The notes under the pieces were generated by a model that worked only from the letters and a program-made list of their open reading frames with translations, had not been told where the DNA came from and ran no database searches. From contig JALJEE010000813.1 in NCBI GenBank assembly GCA_023231475.1, positions 1 through 29,779 on the forward strand: a stretch of DNA of 29,779 bases, in the 5' to 3' direction. Made by a program: the position numbers and the translations under genes. Shown piece after piece: positions 9,241-19,325 of this stretch. This DNA is from Seison nebaliae. Its lineage: Eukaryota; Rotifera; Pararotatoria; Seisonacea; Seisonidae. Position 1 is the stretch's first letter, and each line of letters opens with the position of its first letter.

Positions 9241-10689
9241 AGAGAGTCATAGGAAGCCGAAGTAACTAACTTGCTCTAATTACTTATTGGAAGAAGAAAT
9301 GATGTAAATCAAAAAAACAAGATTTTAAATTAATTTTGTTCTCCTCAGGAATGAAAGAGAGTCCAATGTCTATTTACTCACATTATATCGGCCTATTTTG
9401 ATCATTTGAAAAATTCACATCTTTAAAAAATTGTAACTTCATTATATAATTCAAACGTTCCCGGACAGTTCTACTCCTTCCAATTTCTACTCCTAAACTG
9501 GAAAAGACGGACAGATCTACTCCCTAAAATTCGGACAGTTCTACTCCTTTTTTCAAAAAATTTGGACAGTTGGACAACTCCTTTTTTTGGAATTTTTAGA
9601 TTATCGATTATCAAGAAAAAAGGAGCAGAACTGTCCAAATTTTTTGAAAAAAGGAGTAGAACTGTCCGAATTTTTTGAAAAAAAAACGAATAGAAATGTC
9701 CGAATTTTTCGAAAAAGGAGTAGAACTGTCTAGTGTAGAAGGAGTAGATCTGTCCGTTTTTCCTTTACCAGGGAGTAGAACTCATAAAAGAGTAGAACTG
9801 TCCCCCAATCAATTCTAATATTAAATATGAAAAACATTTTTTATAATAGTTTCCTCTCAAAGTTAATGAACCTTACGATAAATGTTTTATAAGGCCAATA
9901 TGTTAATAAAAACCTGATGCGAAAATATATAAAATATATATATTATTAAAAATATGAATGCGTTAAAATAAAAGAGATATTACAAATTTATTACCTTCAT
10001 TTATCTATTTGTTAGTAGATTTTAATATTTCCAACATATGTTCGAAATTCTTTTTTATTTCATCATTTATACACTAAAGTTTACATTTATTATGATAATA
10101 GTTAGTTTTAACACTCGGAATTCCATAGGTCATAGTATATAAAGTTGAATCTTTTGTTTATCGTCTTTTTCGCTTGAGTGTTATTAGTACCATTTTATGT
10201 GGAATAATAATGAAAAATAAACTAATATTTGGAGAATAGTTTATCAAAGGTCGTTAGTAACGACTGGTTACCAGAACGGGGAGCAACTGATATGAGAAGA
10301 TTCTCACAATGGAAGTTATTCAATAAGTCTGAAATGAAATTTAAAATTAATTTAAAAGACTATGTTTAAAATATTGTTGATTTAGATATAAACGATATAC
10401 GAAAAAACATTTTTATTTTTTCTGATATGTTAAATTTCTGTCTAAATTAATGCAAAATTCATGTATTACTTATAACTACAATAATGGCCGTCTATACGGT
10501 TTCTACAAAAAATTTTTAAAACTTTAGTAAGTTTGTGAAAAAATTGGAAATAATTGAACAGATTTTAACCCTACATTATCAGAATTTTCGTTCATTATTT
10601 CTCTGATTAACAGAATTGAGTAAGAGAAAGAGTACCGAATATGATAATGCAGAAAATGAAAGTTAATAAGCTTTTTCTTTTTTTTTGTT
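9241..10689. other. Intergenic region between the divergent aminotransferase and orphan genes
   Basis: No protein-coding frame is convincing here. It contains the foldback repeat at 9461-9806, then AT-rich sequence. The flanking genes diverge, so both promoters must lie in this stretch; no element could be identified with confidence. Confidence 0.6.
9461..9806. repeat. Foldback repeat built from GGAGTAGAACTGTCC units
   Basis: The left half carries GGACAGTTCTACTCC-type units (at about 9463, 9510 and 9535) and the right half carries the complement GGAGTAGAACTGTCC repeatedly (about 9624-9800), so the whole segment is a large imperfect inverted repeat. The turn lies near 9590-9625 around TTATCGATTA. 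Units are spaced about 30 bp apart by A/T-rich linkers such as GAATTTTTTGAAAAAA. No terminal target duplication was found and no protein is encoded. Two further units occur at 28440-28483. Confidence 0.75.
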
Positions 10690-12108
10690 ATGGATTTGTT
10701 CCCTCTTTATAAACAATCGTTCACTGAGGACCGGAGGTTTATGTTACAGTTTATTGCTCTTCTTAGTAGAAGAGAGGTTGCCGGATTTCATAATGACGGG
10801 GAAATTGGTATCTGTTCTACTAATGTTTTATTAGGATTAATAATGTCGAGTCGGACGCTCATGGAGATTGTAGAAGAAGCTAGTCGAAATTGTCCTGATT
10901 CATTTGCTGATGAAATGGAAAGAACAAGAGAATATATTGATGGTCGAAGTAACATCGTACCACCAACTGAAATTTCTTTAGTTCAATTCTTATGCGACGG
11001 TCTTTGTAAAACTGCAAAAAATGAAACGTTTGATAGTGAATATGGCCTTGCGGGAGAATATTGTTTACTTAAGGCATATAAAAGTGAACCAGATTGGGAT
11101 TATCATTATATTTATCATGAAATCCGAATTCATGAAAATTTAGACATATCACCGTTTGTTCGTTTCCAAGCGCTTCTGAAAGATTTACTGGGAAAAAATT
11201 ATTACCAAATATATAATGATGATTATCGGTTGGATTATTATAGTGGAGTTCGAATGATGAACATTGAACTTCCTCTAAAGAATGTCCAACATGATTATAT
11301 GGAAACTACAAAATTTTTGCCTGAAACATATTACAACGATATCGGTGTTAATATCATGGAGATTTTACGTCTCGTATTTAACGATAAGAATATTAACCCA
11401 TTAGTCATTCATATGGGTTTTAAAGGAAATGATAATTTGAGAATTCATCCAAGAAGTTATGTAAGTTTCATGGAATTTCTGGAACAGATCGATTACAAAC
11501 CATCGAAAGATTTTCCACCACCTACATTTCCTATTTATTTAACGACACATTTATATTCAATTCCACAATTAAAGAGCGAAAGTTTGTTTTATCCTTTTCC
11601 TGTTGGTGCCGCTGATACTATGTACAAATTAACTGGATTTTCTATAAGAATGTTGTATGAAGTCGATGTTGAATTAACTCGATTTGCTCCTGTGACAGAA
11701 CTTACTTATTTAGTGGTTAAATGTGTATCGAGATTTTTGACCAAAACATTAATGCAATTTAATGGAATTGAAGGCCAAGCAGCAAAAATTATAACTCCTT
11801 ATATGAGACAATATTCGTCTTCGTTTAGAGGATTTTGTCGAGCGGTTCAAGACCATCCCAATTCGAATGATCTCGTTAAGGAACCCGATATAGATATGCA
11901 TACATTCTCCGTCATTTTGAGAGTAGATAATTGGTTCATTATAAATGACGATTATTCGTTTCTAGTTGATGATATTTCCAGAATAACCGATATGCTTGGT
12001 GATGAGCGTATGGATGCTGTCATTTTAGAACGATCGGAAGAAAATGATGAAAATCAAATACCTACAACAACCAGTGTTAATAACAGATTGCGAAGTCTAA
12101 GGATATAG
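10690..12108 (+). CDS. Orphan protein, 472 aa, no recognised family
   Basis: An intact single-exon frame. The ATG is the first after an in-frame TGA about 36 nt upstream and follows a T-rich tract. Codon use is even throughout and the protein is of normal globular composition: acidic, Tyr/Asp/Asn-rich, with scattered Cys, no signal peptide and no obvious transmembrane segment. Recognisable blocks include a Tyr/Asp-rich centre (about residues 150-215) and a polar C-terminal tail from about residue 450. No enzymatic motif or repeat was recognised. It is the only plus-strand protein gene in the window and diverges from the aminotransferase gene. Real coding is likely from its length in such AT-rich DNA; function is unknown. 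Confidence 0.75.
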   Translation: MDLFPLYKQSFTEDRRFMLQFIALLSRREVAGFHNDGEIGICSTNVLLGLIMSSRTLMEIVEEASRNCPDSFADEMERTREYIDGRSNIVPPTEISLVQFLCDGLCKTAKNETFDSEYGLAGEYCLLKAYKSEPDWDYHYIYHEIRIHENLDISPFVRFQALLKDLLGKNYYQIYNDDYRLDYYSGVRMMNIELPLKNVQHDYMETTKFLPETYYNDIGVNIMEILRLVFNDKNINPLVIHMGFKGNDNLRIHPRSYVSFMEFLEQIDYKPSKDFPPPTFPIYLTTHLYSIPQLKSESLFYPFPVGAADTMYKLTGFSIRMLYEVDVELTRFAPVTELTYLVVKCVSRFLTKTLMQFNGIEGQAAKIITPYMRQYSSSFRGFCRAVQDHPNSNDLVKEPDIDMHTFSVILRVDNWFIINDDYSFLVDDISRITDMLGDERMDAVILERSEENDENQIPTTTSVNNRLRSLRI

Positions 12109-12203
12109 CTGTAAATTTTTCCTATAACACATACTTTTTATTAGTATATTACATATAGTGCAATTAGAGTGGCTATATCATATTGAAAATTATTTTTAAA
12201 ATA

Positions 12204-12209
12204 AAAAAT
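12204..12209 (-). terminator. Pol III T-run terminator of tRNA-Ile
   Basis: Six consecutive T on the minus strand lie a few bases after the discriminator base of the tRNA-Ile gene, as expected for RNA polymerase III termination. Confidence 0.8.
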
Positions 12210-12211
12210 TT

Positions 12212-12285
12212 TGGCCAATGTGGGGATCGAACCCACGACATTCGCGTTATTAGCACGACGCTCTAACCAACTGAGCTAATCGGCC
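12212..12285 (-). tRNA. tRNA-Ile, anticodon AAU
   Basis: A 74-nt nuclear tRNA. The acceptor stem GGCCGAT pairs with ATTGGCC (one G-U), with discriminator A. The D-arm contains TAGCTCAGTTGG (A box). The anticodon stem TCGTG/CGCGA encloses loop CTAATAA with anticodon AAT, which reads isoleucine AUY codons after deamination to inosine. The T-arm GTGGG-TTCGATC-CCCAC gives a perfect B box. No intron. A run of six T on the minus strand just downstream (12204-12209) is a good Pol III terminator. CCA is not encoded, as expected in eukaryotes. Confidence 0.97.
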
Positions 12286-12630
12286 GTTGAATGATAATGA
12301 TTAAATCAAATAATAAATGAATACGAAAAAGTTCAACATTTCTCATTCGTATTAGAAGAATTTCAGTTTCTATTAAAAAGAAGAATAACATTAACTTTTC
12401 AAATGTAAGGTGAAAGATTTTAGAGAAATATACGAAGTCCAATAATCAAGTGATAAATTAGAAATGAAAAGTTGAAAACTAAAAAATAAAAAGTTTTATT
12501 TGAAGAACTGAAAATACAGAGAGAGTTAGAAGAAAGTTCTTTTTAATATTTTTGAATTATTACGATTAAATTTTAAATTCTTTATTGGACGATTCCTTTA
12601 TCCTTCAGTCATCGTTTTCATTCAATGGAA
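12286..12630. other. Intergenic spacer between tRNA-Ile and Argonaute 3' end
   Basis: AT-rich, with no gene or repeat recognised. The minus-strand part next to 12631 presumably contains the Argonaute 3' untranslated region. Confidence 0.5.
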
Positions 12631-15225
12631 TTATACGAAAAACATTTCACCTTTGATTGCATCATTCAATTTGATAATGGAAGCTAATGTGTTATTGTTC
12701 AGCTTGGCAACATTCTCCACATCATTCTCATTATATGCACGCGCTCGATATGCTGCCAAATGTGCATAATATACTGGTGCTGGTATAGAAACACTTCGTG
12801 TGCATCTGGCATACAGATGACACAAGTCGAAAGTAAATCGTTGAATAGAATCGGAAGTAAAACCATTCTCATCATGTAAAACGATATAATGAGATGGTTT
12901 GCTTGTCCCCATTATACCTTCATGACTACACAAATAGAAATCGAAAGCTTTCGGGTCAACGATATTTGTATCAACAACGGTTCCAGCTGGTACATTGCCT
13001 GATCGTCCAACCGCATCCTTTCTATTCTGTGGGAATAGTCGAGTGTGATGTCGCTTTCCAACTACTATTAACGTAATCTTCGGAGAATAGTTACCTGGTA
13101 ACATTCGACATGCTTTTTTAATCAGATCCAATTCATAATTTAGAACAGTGTCATATTGTCCTTCACTAACACCATCACGATAAAAGATTATAGAAGATGG
13201 TTTCTTCTTTGTCGATTTGTAATATTCGATTAAAATCGTTTTGACAGACTCATCCAACTTCAATATCATTTCCATGGATTGTCGAGACTCCTTTGGATTA
13301 GTCTGTTTGGAAATAACTGAATGATATTTCGTATGAAGCGGATTTAACGATCCGACAACGGCAGCGATCGAAACTGAAACGGTAGAAACAGAATGAGTGA
13401 CATCAGCACCAAAACAAATAGTTGGTTCATTCTTCATATGTTGATTGATATTTACAATCGACGGAATGGAGTAATTAATTCCTTTTAGTTTCTCATTGAT
13501 TTTCAAACAAAGATTCTGTAAGAAATTTGGATTAGATCGTTTCGGATCGATATTACTCGATTTGATGCATTGCGTCATTATTCCCAATTTTAATTCACAA
13601 AATGTTTTTATATCGGAATAATGTTTATCAGTTCGAATGCAAACAATAATAAAACTGATTTGATTACGACTTTTTTCCGTTTCCAAAAATCGTAACAAAT
13701 TATCATTTCGACGCATCGTTCGTACTGCGACGGGTTGATTTAACGGTAATCGACACGTTCGATTAGCATATCCACATAATCGATTAATAAACTCCGCATA
13801 ATTGAATCGAGGTTGTTCGTCGAATGTAATCGCCATCCATTTCAATTGACGAATATAATCGTGATTGATATATTCGAAATTTGCATTTCGCCATTTTCCA
13901 GATTCCGGTCGTACATTACTTCCTTGATATTTCAAAGAAGGATGTTCCAACACTCTACCTGCCAATTGCAACATCTTCGGCGAATAACAGAAACCAAAAT
14001 GTTCTAAAACATTATCATTCGCTCGCAATTTATTGACCCAATCATCAATCATTTTGCATCTTTCCATTGCCGGTTGTGCATTCTTCTTAATCATAACGGT
14101 TGTCTGATTCGCTGACAATTTTCCCATTGATCGAACACCTGGAACTATTCGACATAATTGAACGGGAACATAAGACGGTTTACTCAAATTCCCCATGGTG
14201 GCACATGGATACTTACCATTGATTCGAATATTGGGATATTTCATTCGATAGTATTGAGCTACCGTTACTTTCCGTCCATCAATTTCGAAAGCTAATTCAT
14301 CCGCACATTTATTCGAGATTCCATTTACTCGACGACCACGATTAATGTGAACCATTATCACTTTCAAACCACGAACATCATCACCGAATTGTCGAAGAAC
14401 ATGTCTGTTCTGTGGATTATATATATCTTCTATTCGAATCGTTTGTCTATTATATCCGCAATCAAATGCTTTTGCGAAATATTTATCCAATTCAATAGGC
14501 ATGTAAAAACATGAACCGACAATGTCAACATTCTGATACCATCCCTTTTGTCCACATCGTAATGAACTGTAGACAGATGGATATTGGACCTTACCTTCTC
14601 CCAAATCAACAAAATTCGAATCGTTTTGAATGTTGGCGAAGAACCGATTATAATTTTGAAATTTATTGGCCAACATCGTTCGATAAATTACACTAATTGC
14701 TTGAACAGATGCCTGAGATGATTCTCCAATATCCGAATTTAACATCTCGTGAAGTACACTAACATTCAATAAATCCACTTTTTTCACCTTCATCTCATAT
14801 CCAAATTCACTTTTCGCAATCTCGTCATTCTTCGGATGAACAATCTTCGAAAGGAAACCAGAAGCAGGCATCGTTACCTTAATTGACGACGGCAAGTACG
14901 CCGACGACTGTCCATCATATCCACAATATTCGAATTGCTTATATTGTTGGGCGAAAATCTTCATACATTCCTTTCGAACATTGGCAGTGAAATTGCCAGG
15001 TCGGACGTCCTCTCTTTTCGTGCCTTCCGCATCCTTCAATTTCTCGTAGGAAATGTGATAATGGACGATGTCTAACTCTTTAGGTAGTTGGACACTATAC
15101 CAATTAGTCAACAGTTGAATGGACCTACCTTGACTTCCTCCTTTATCCGGCCGTCTGCATAGTTTCGTCGACAATACAGTGCAATAATCCTTACACTGTT
15201 TTCTCGTAGAGACACTCATGTTCAT
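12631..15225 (-). CDS. Argonaute (AGO subfamily), slicer residues intact
   Basis: Guide-RNA-binding endonuclease of small-RNA silencing (miRNA/siRNA pathway), 864 aa, the normal AGO length, in one exon. Order: N domain with the AGO-type RRPD...GR motif (residues 25-34), PAZ at about 236-352, MID at about 400-550, PIWI at about 525-830. The catalytic tetrad is visible: D608 in CFGADVTH, glutamate finger E652 by spacing to YYKST, D684 in FYRDGVSEGQ, and H822 in YYAHLAA. The block KRHHTRLF, NVPAGTVVDT, DFYLCSH and CTRSVSIPAP closely match metazoan AGO proteins. These features place it in the AGO, not the PIWI, branch, although the N-domain is divergent. Such proteins load 20-24-nt guides and cut paired targets. 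The first Met is used; no signal peptide. Whether it serves siRNA, miRNA or transposon silencing cannot be told from sequence. Confidence 0.95.
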   Translation of the reverse strand: MNMSVSTRKQCKDYCTVLSTKLCRRPDKGGSQGRSIQLLTNWYSVQLPKELDIVHYHISYEKLKDAEGTKREDVRPGNFTANVRKECMKIFAQQYKQFEYCGYDGQSSAYLPSSIKVTMPASGFLSKIVHPKNDEIAKSEFGYEMKVKKVDLLNVSVLHEMLNSDIGESSQASVQAISVIYRTMLANKFQNYNRFFANIQNDSNFVDLGEGKVQYPSVYSSLRCGQKGWYQNVDIVGSCFYMPIELDKYFAKAFDCGYNRQTIRIEDIYNPQNRHVLRQFGDDVRGLKVIMVHINRGRRVNGISNKCADELAFEIDGRKVTVAQYYRMKYPNIRINGKYPCATMGNLSKPSYVPVQLCRIVPGVRSMGKLSANQTTVMIKKNAQPAMERCKMIDDWVNKLRANDNVLEHFGFCYSPKMLQLAGRVLEHPSLKYQGSNVRPESGKWRNANFEYINHDYIRQLKWMAITFDEQPRFNYAEFINRLCGYANRTCRLPLNQPVAVRTMRRNDNLLRFLETEKSRNQISFIIVCIRTDKHYSDIKTFCELKLGIMTQCIKSSNIDPKRSNPNFLQNLCLKINEKLKGINYSIPSIVNINQHMKNEPTICFGADVTHSVSTVSVSIAAVVGSLNPLHTKYHSVISKQTNPKESRQSMEMILKLDESVKTILIEYYKSTKKKPSSIIFYRDGVSEGQYDTVLNYELDLIKKACRMLPGNYSPKITLIVVGKRHHTRLFPQNRKDAVGRSGNVPAGTVVDTNIVDPKAFDFYLCSHEGIMGTSKPSHYIVLHDENGFTSDSIQRFTFDLCHLYARCTRSVSIPAPVYYAHLAAYRARAYNENDVENVAKLNNNTLASIIKLNDAIKGEMFFV

Positions 15226-16071
15226 ACAACAAGTCTGTTCAACGTTAATTTACACGTGTCTAAAGAAATAAAGAGAATAGAAAATATTTTAATAATAAAA
15301 CCGTTCTTAATAAAACAATTAAAATGGGAAAATGACTAATTTGTTAAATGAACTTATAGTTAAAAATATTGAAATGAGAATACTTAAGTAAAGTAATAAA
15401 TTGGACAAATTGATGTCTTATAAGGATATAGAAAATGAAAAAACCGTTATCTTGTTTATTTAACATACATGGATTAAATCCCAAACGCAATCGTTTTACT
15501 TACTCATTTTTTTCATTTTTTTGACTCTTAGAGAAGAAATGAATATTCAAACTTCTAGCTCCTAATCAATTATAATGAATCACATTTTTTATGTAAACTA
15601 AAAGATGAATCACAAAAATAATTTCAATATTTTACTTTATGCATATGTAATATAGAAATTAAAATTTTTAAATGTTTTTAAATTAAAGCTTTTTAAACTA
15701 ATCCTTTGAGAACTATTAATTAAATTTGAAATTTAATAAGTTGCTATTAGTCAAAATTCCATGCAATTATAATTACAACCAAACATATACATTTCTCTTA
15801 TATGTCTTAGGTTACCAATCTGATAATGAGATAATGGATAAAATGACTTTCTACTAGCAAACATTAATGTTTTGCATTATGAAATTTGAACTAACAAAAA
15901 AAGACAATTGTAAAAACTCAATTATTTAAGTCCGTAGAATTTTAATTTAAAAAAAAGAAATAAAATGTCAACAATACACAAGAAACAAAAACATAAAATG
16001 ATGAATATGATTTGTAAATTCTACAAGCAATTGGAGAATAATAGCGAAAGCATTTTGAACTATTAAATATT
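15226..16071. other. AT-rich spacer upstream of Argonaute
   Basis: No gene, RNA or repeat family was recognised. The part next to 15225 should contain the Argonaute promoter and 5' untranslated region. Confidence 0.5.
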
Positions 16072-16584
16072 TTACTTATATCTTGTTCTTGATCTTGTCA
16101 TGATGACTCGTGGTTCTACAGGTAAGCTATAAGAAATATGGTTAACGATTTACCAAAAAAATATTCGGACCTGTTCTCTTTCCGGCCTTCTTTCGCTTTT
16201 TCCCGTTCATCCGCAAAATCGATAGTTATTCTAGCTTTCTCAGTTCCTTCATTCAACCTATCGACCTCCGGCAAACAGTTCTCTTTTAACAAGTCTGTTA
16301 GCTGTCTAATTTTTTCTGTGTTTAATAATTTTAACAACAAATCTTCCGTTTTTTCCTCATTTTCTAGAAATAAATTATAAATAGAATTTTTTTTAAATTG
16401 TTCATCAACTTGTTTCATGTTGGAGTTGGTGCTTGCAGTTTTCCATTAATTCAATCCATCCTTCTGACCATATTTTCCGTTTTTCCAACATTACATTTAC
16501 ATGTTCTAACTGGTTGATTTTTCTGACAATCTCTTCTTTTCTCGTTAATAGTTCATGCTTGGAATTGCAGTACTCAGTATTCAT
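16072..16584 (-). CDS. Probable small charged coiled-coil protein, structure uncertain
   Basis: Two overlapping minus-strand frames both look coding: one from Met at 16584 (Lys/Glu/Leu-rich, including the stretch KEEIVRKINQLEHVNVMLEK) and a second with Met at 16418 (FKKNSIYNLFLENEEKTEDL onward). They overlap in different frames near 16400-16440, so joining them needs a short intron or marks a frameshift. In-phase GT-AG options exist, for example a 58-nt intron beginning GTTGGA and ending CTGCAAG. At the 3' end a 44-nt intron (16127-16170) would attach an Arg-rich C-terminus ending TRSRTRYK with stop at 16072-16074. Heptad-like leucine spacing suggests a coiled coil. No family is recognised. 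It may equally be a decaying gene. Confidence 0.4.
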
Positions 16585-16831
16585 GCACTCACTCAGTAAA
16601 AGAATTTCTAGAATATGACGAACAATTATAAAATTTTATAAACTTCAATATAATTGAGTTATTATTAGATTCATTAATTCATTAAATGATCACATTTATT
16701 ATCATATAATAAATAATCAAAATCATCCAATTTACAGATGTTGATTGTTGCAGAAAATAAAAGAGATTATAACGAATATAAAAATGAGTAGAATTTAAAG
16801 AAGAAATTATATAATGAAGAATATGATGCTC

Positions 16832-17972
16832 TCAAAATTGAAGAGGACAAAATACAGGAGCATTAACTAAATAATTCGATTTGAGAAGATCATTCGCTGA
16901 TAATCTGTATTCAGGTAACGGACAACAAGCGCAACGTATGACATTGACAATGTTGTCATAAAATGGTTCATCAGGGAGATTTTGAGGTAACATATCTGGA
17001 AGTGGTAAACGTCCTTCCGACAACTTTTCGAATGTTTTCAATCGATTATTTCCTTCATTAAGCGGAATTTGTGCATATGTCAAAATGTAAAGAACGATAC
17101 CTGAAGCCCAAATATCTACTGCGGGTGTGTAGACAGTTGCTGGATCGAATTGATGGTAAATTTCCGGTGCCATAAACTCAAATGTTCCAACTTGACCATT
17201 ATTCTCCCAAACATATTTTTCCTCGACTCTTTTTCCGATTTTCGCATCTCCAAAATCGATGAGGAGAAGTCGATTGTTTCTTCCTACAACAAAATTTTGT
17301 AATTTAATATCACAATGAACAATATGCAAATTATGAATGGCTTCCAAAGCAGTTATCATCTGTCGATATATCCATTGTTTGACCAAATGATAATCTTTAA
17401 AATCTATTTCCTTACTACGATTAATGAGACCGACGATATCACAAATTCCATTTTCCATAATCAAATAATAGCAATCGTTCATAATTCCACAACAGATCAT
17501 TTTAATAACGAATGAATTATCCTGCAATTGCTTCAATAAAGATATTTCGTTGTGAATTTTATTATCAATCCATTTGGTATTCACAATAAATTTTTTACAA
17601 CAAAATTCACCTTGAGTCTCTACAGAATTCACCCTGAAAACGGCGATATTCGAATGTGATAAAATTTTCGTTCCTGGAACGAATTCGGCTCCGTTAATAA
17701 CAATATTCTCATTACAATTGAATCTATTAAGAGAAGAATTTTTAAAAATATCTATCGAATAATATGAACTTCACATTTTTCCTAGCTGACATTTTCGTTT
17801 TCAACATCGAATTTGGTTCCAACAATATATCAACATTTCGTTTGGGTGTCGCTGTAGTTGTTGCCACACGTTCAATAGTTCTGTTCATTTCATTATCTTG
17901 TTCTTCGTCTGATGAACTAGTTTCGGAGGAATGTTGAACAAATGGAAAATCATTGAACAGTTGATTATACAT
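16832..17972 (-). CDS. MPS1/TTK-like protein kinase
   Basis: Two exons, 17770-17972 and 16832-17723, separated by a 46-nt GTTCAT...TAATAG intron. The frame closes to 364 aa. After a short acidic Ser-rich N-terminus (SSETSSSDEEQ) comes a full kinase domain from about residue 82: ATP lysine K111 (FCCKK), helix-C glutamate E127 (NEISLL), catalytic loop HCDIKLQN with D206, K208 and N211, DFG at 224-226, and APE at 253-255 inside VGTFEFMAPE. NEI.LL..LQ, LIMENG...I, VHCDIK..NF, LIDFG.A and DIW..GI.LY.LTY parallel MPS1/TTK, the spindle-checkpoint kinase that phosphorylates KNL1. Oddities: the glycine-rich loop (SHSNIAVF) has lost all glycines, HRD is HCD, and the N-terminal TPR region of true MPS1 is missing. 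It may be a divergent duplicate rather than the checkpoint kinase itself. Confidence 0.8.
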
Positions 17973-19325
17973 TTCTTCACAATTTGAATTAAATCAAAAA
18001 ATAATTTAAGATCTTCAAAAACAAATCAATGAATAACTTAGAAATTATTATAATAGCACCGAAACATAAGATGTAAAATATGAACAAATGCGAAAAAGTA
18101 AAAGAAAAATGGAAATCTAACGGCTTATTCGATTATTCTATAATCTTTGTGCCATTAAAGAAAGAAGCTTAAGAAAAACAAAAATATCTTCGGAATGCAA
18201 TTTAAAAAAAATATTTACACAAATAATTCAACTGATTTTTCTCTTGCTGAACCAAAAGAAATACTTAAAATTATCAACGTGAACTTATTTAGAGCATCGT
18301 GAATAATTAATGATCTTTATATTAGTTCTAAAAATATTAAATTAAAATAATACACATTTAAAATAGTTTTCATTGAATATTCAAGTTATTTCAAGTTAAA
18401 AATAGATTATTAGAAATATCGTTAATTATTGAATACGTATGTTTATATTCCATCCAAAATACATCACATGATCACACGTATCCCATCATGCTCCCAACAA
18501 ATTCACAAGAGATTTAGAACCAAAACAGGAATTTTATTTTTGATTCATTGATTGTGAGATGAAATTAATTATAAGTCAGAATCTATAATGAAAATCTAGT
18601 ATAAGAAAAAAGTTAAAAAAACTTTTGGTTCGCAGTATTAATTCATTGTAGTAAATACTAGTAAGGGGAAAAGTATTAACAATAATTATGCATTGTAATT
18701 GTAAATAATAATTAACAAATCTCCACGGAGTAAATGTTAATCTTAAAAAAAAATCATTTCGAAAGGTCGGAGAAATAAGAAAATTTTTGAACGCAACAAA
18801 TCAGAAACATAAATCGAATAATGCTATAGTAAGGATCAAAATTTAGTGAAGAGTTAACATTCTTTGTCAGATCATTAAATAGAAGTTGTTTTGAAACGTG
18901 AGGAAATCTTTTTACCGCAGTAAGTGAATTATGAACATCCAGTTTCAATTTTTTGGAGAAATAATTCATAGGAACTTGAACCATTAGTTTTTCCACTATG
19001 CCCTTCAGAAACTATTTTCTCTATTCTATTGATATTGTGCCATGAATTTAGGTGGAATGAATTTTAATCAATTAAAAGACAATTTATCTAAAGAGATCAG
19101 AAATTCAGAAGTTGATGATATTTGTTTGTCCATTTTGGATGGAAGCATCAAGATCAAATGAAAGTCAACTGAATTGAGAAACCGATCGAGAGAAAGAATG
19201 TTCGTCGAATAATATTCGAGCTTTTAATAAAATAAGTTATATTTAGAATATATAATAACTAGGTAGAATAAATCATTTAGGAACTACTCTCGTGTTAAAC
19301 GAAGAGAAATGCTTAAAATTATCAA
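17973..19325. other. Intergenic region between kinase and C2CD3 genes
   Basis: AT-rich. A minus-strand frame of 80 codons (18754-18996) and a plus-strand frame of about 39 codons near 19042-19161 are present, but neither shows a recognisable motif or clear splice partners. No repeat family was recognised. Confidence 0.45.

Noticed and set aside
9461-9806. CRISPR-like array
   Set aside because: Units occur in both orientations with similar A/T linkers and form a palindrome; the window is a eukaryotic nuclear sequence.
18754-18996. Minus-strand 80-codon frame upstream of the kinase gene
   Set aside because: No recognisable motif, no clear splice partners and no paralogue in the window; kept only as a note in the intergenic entry.
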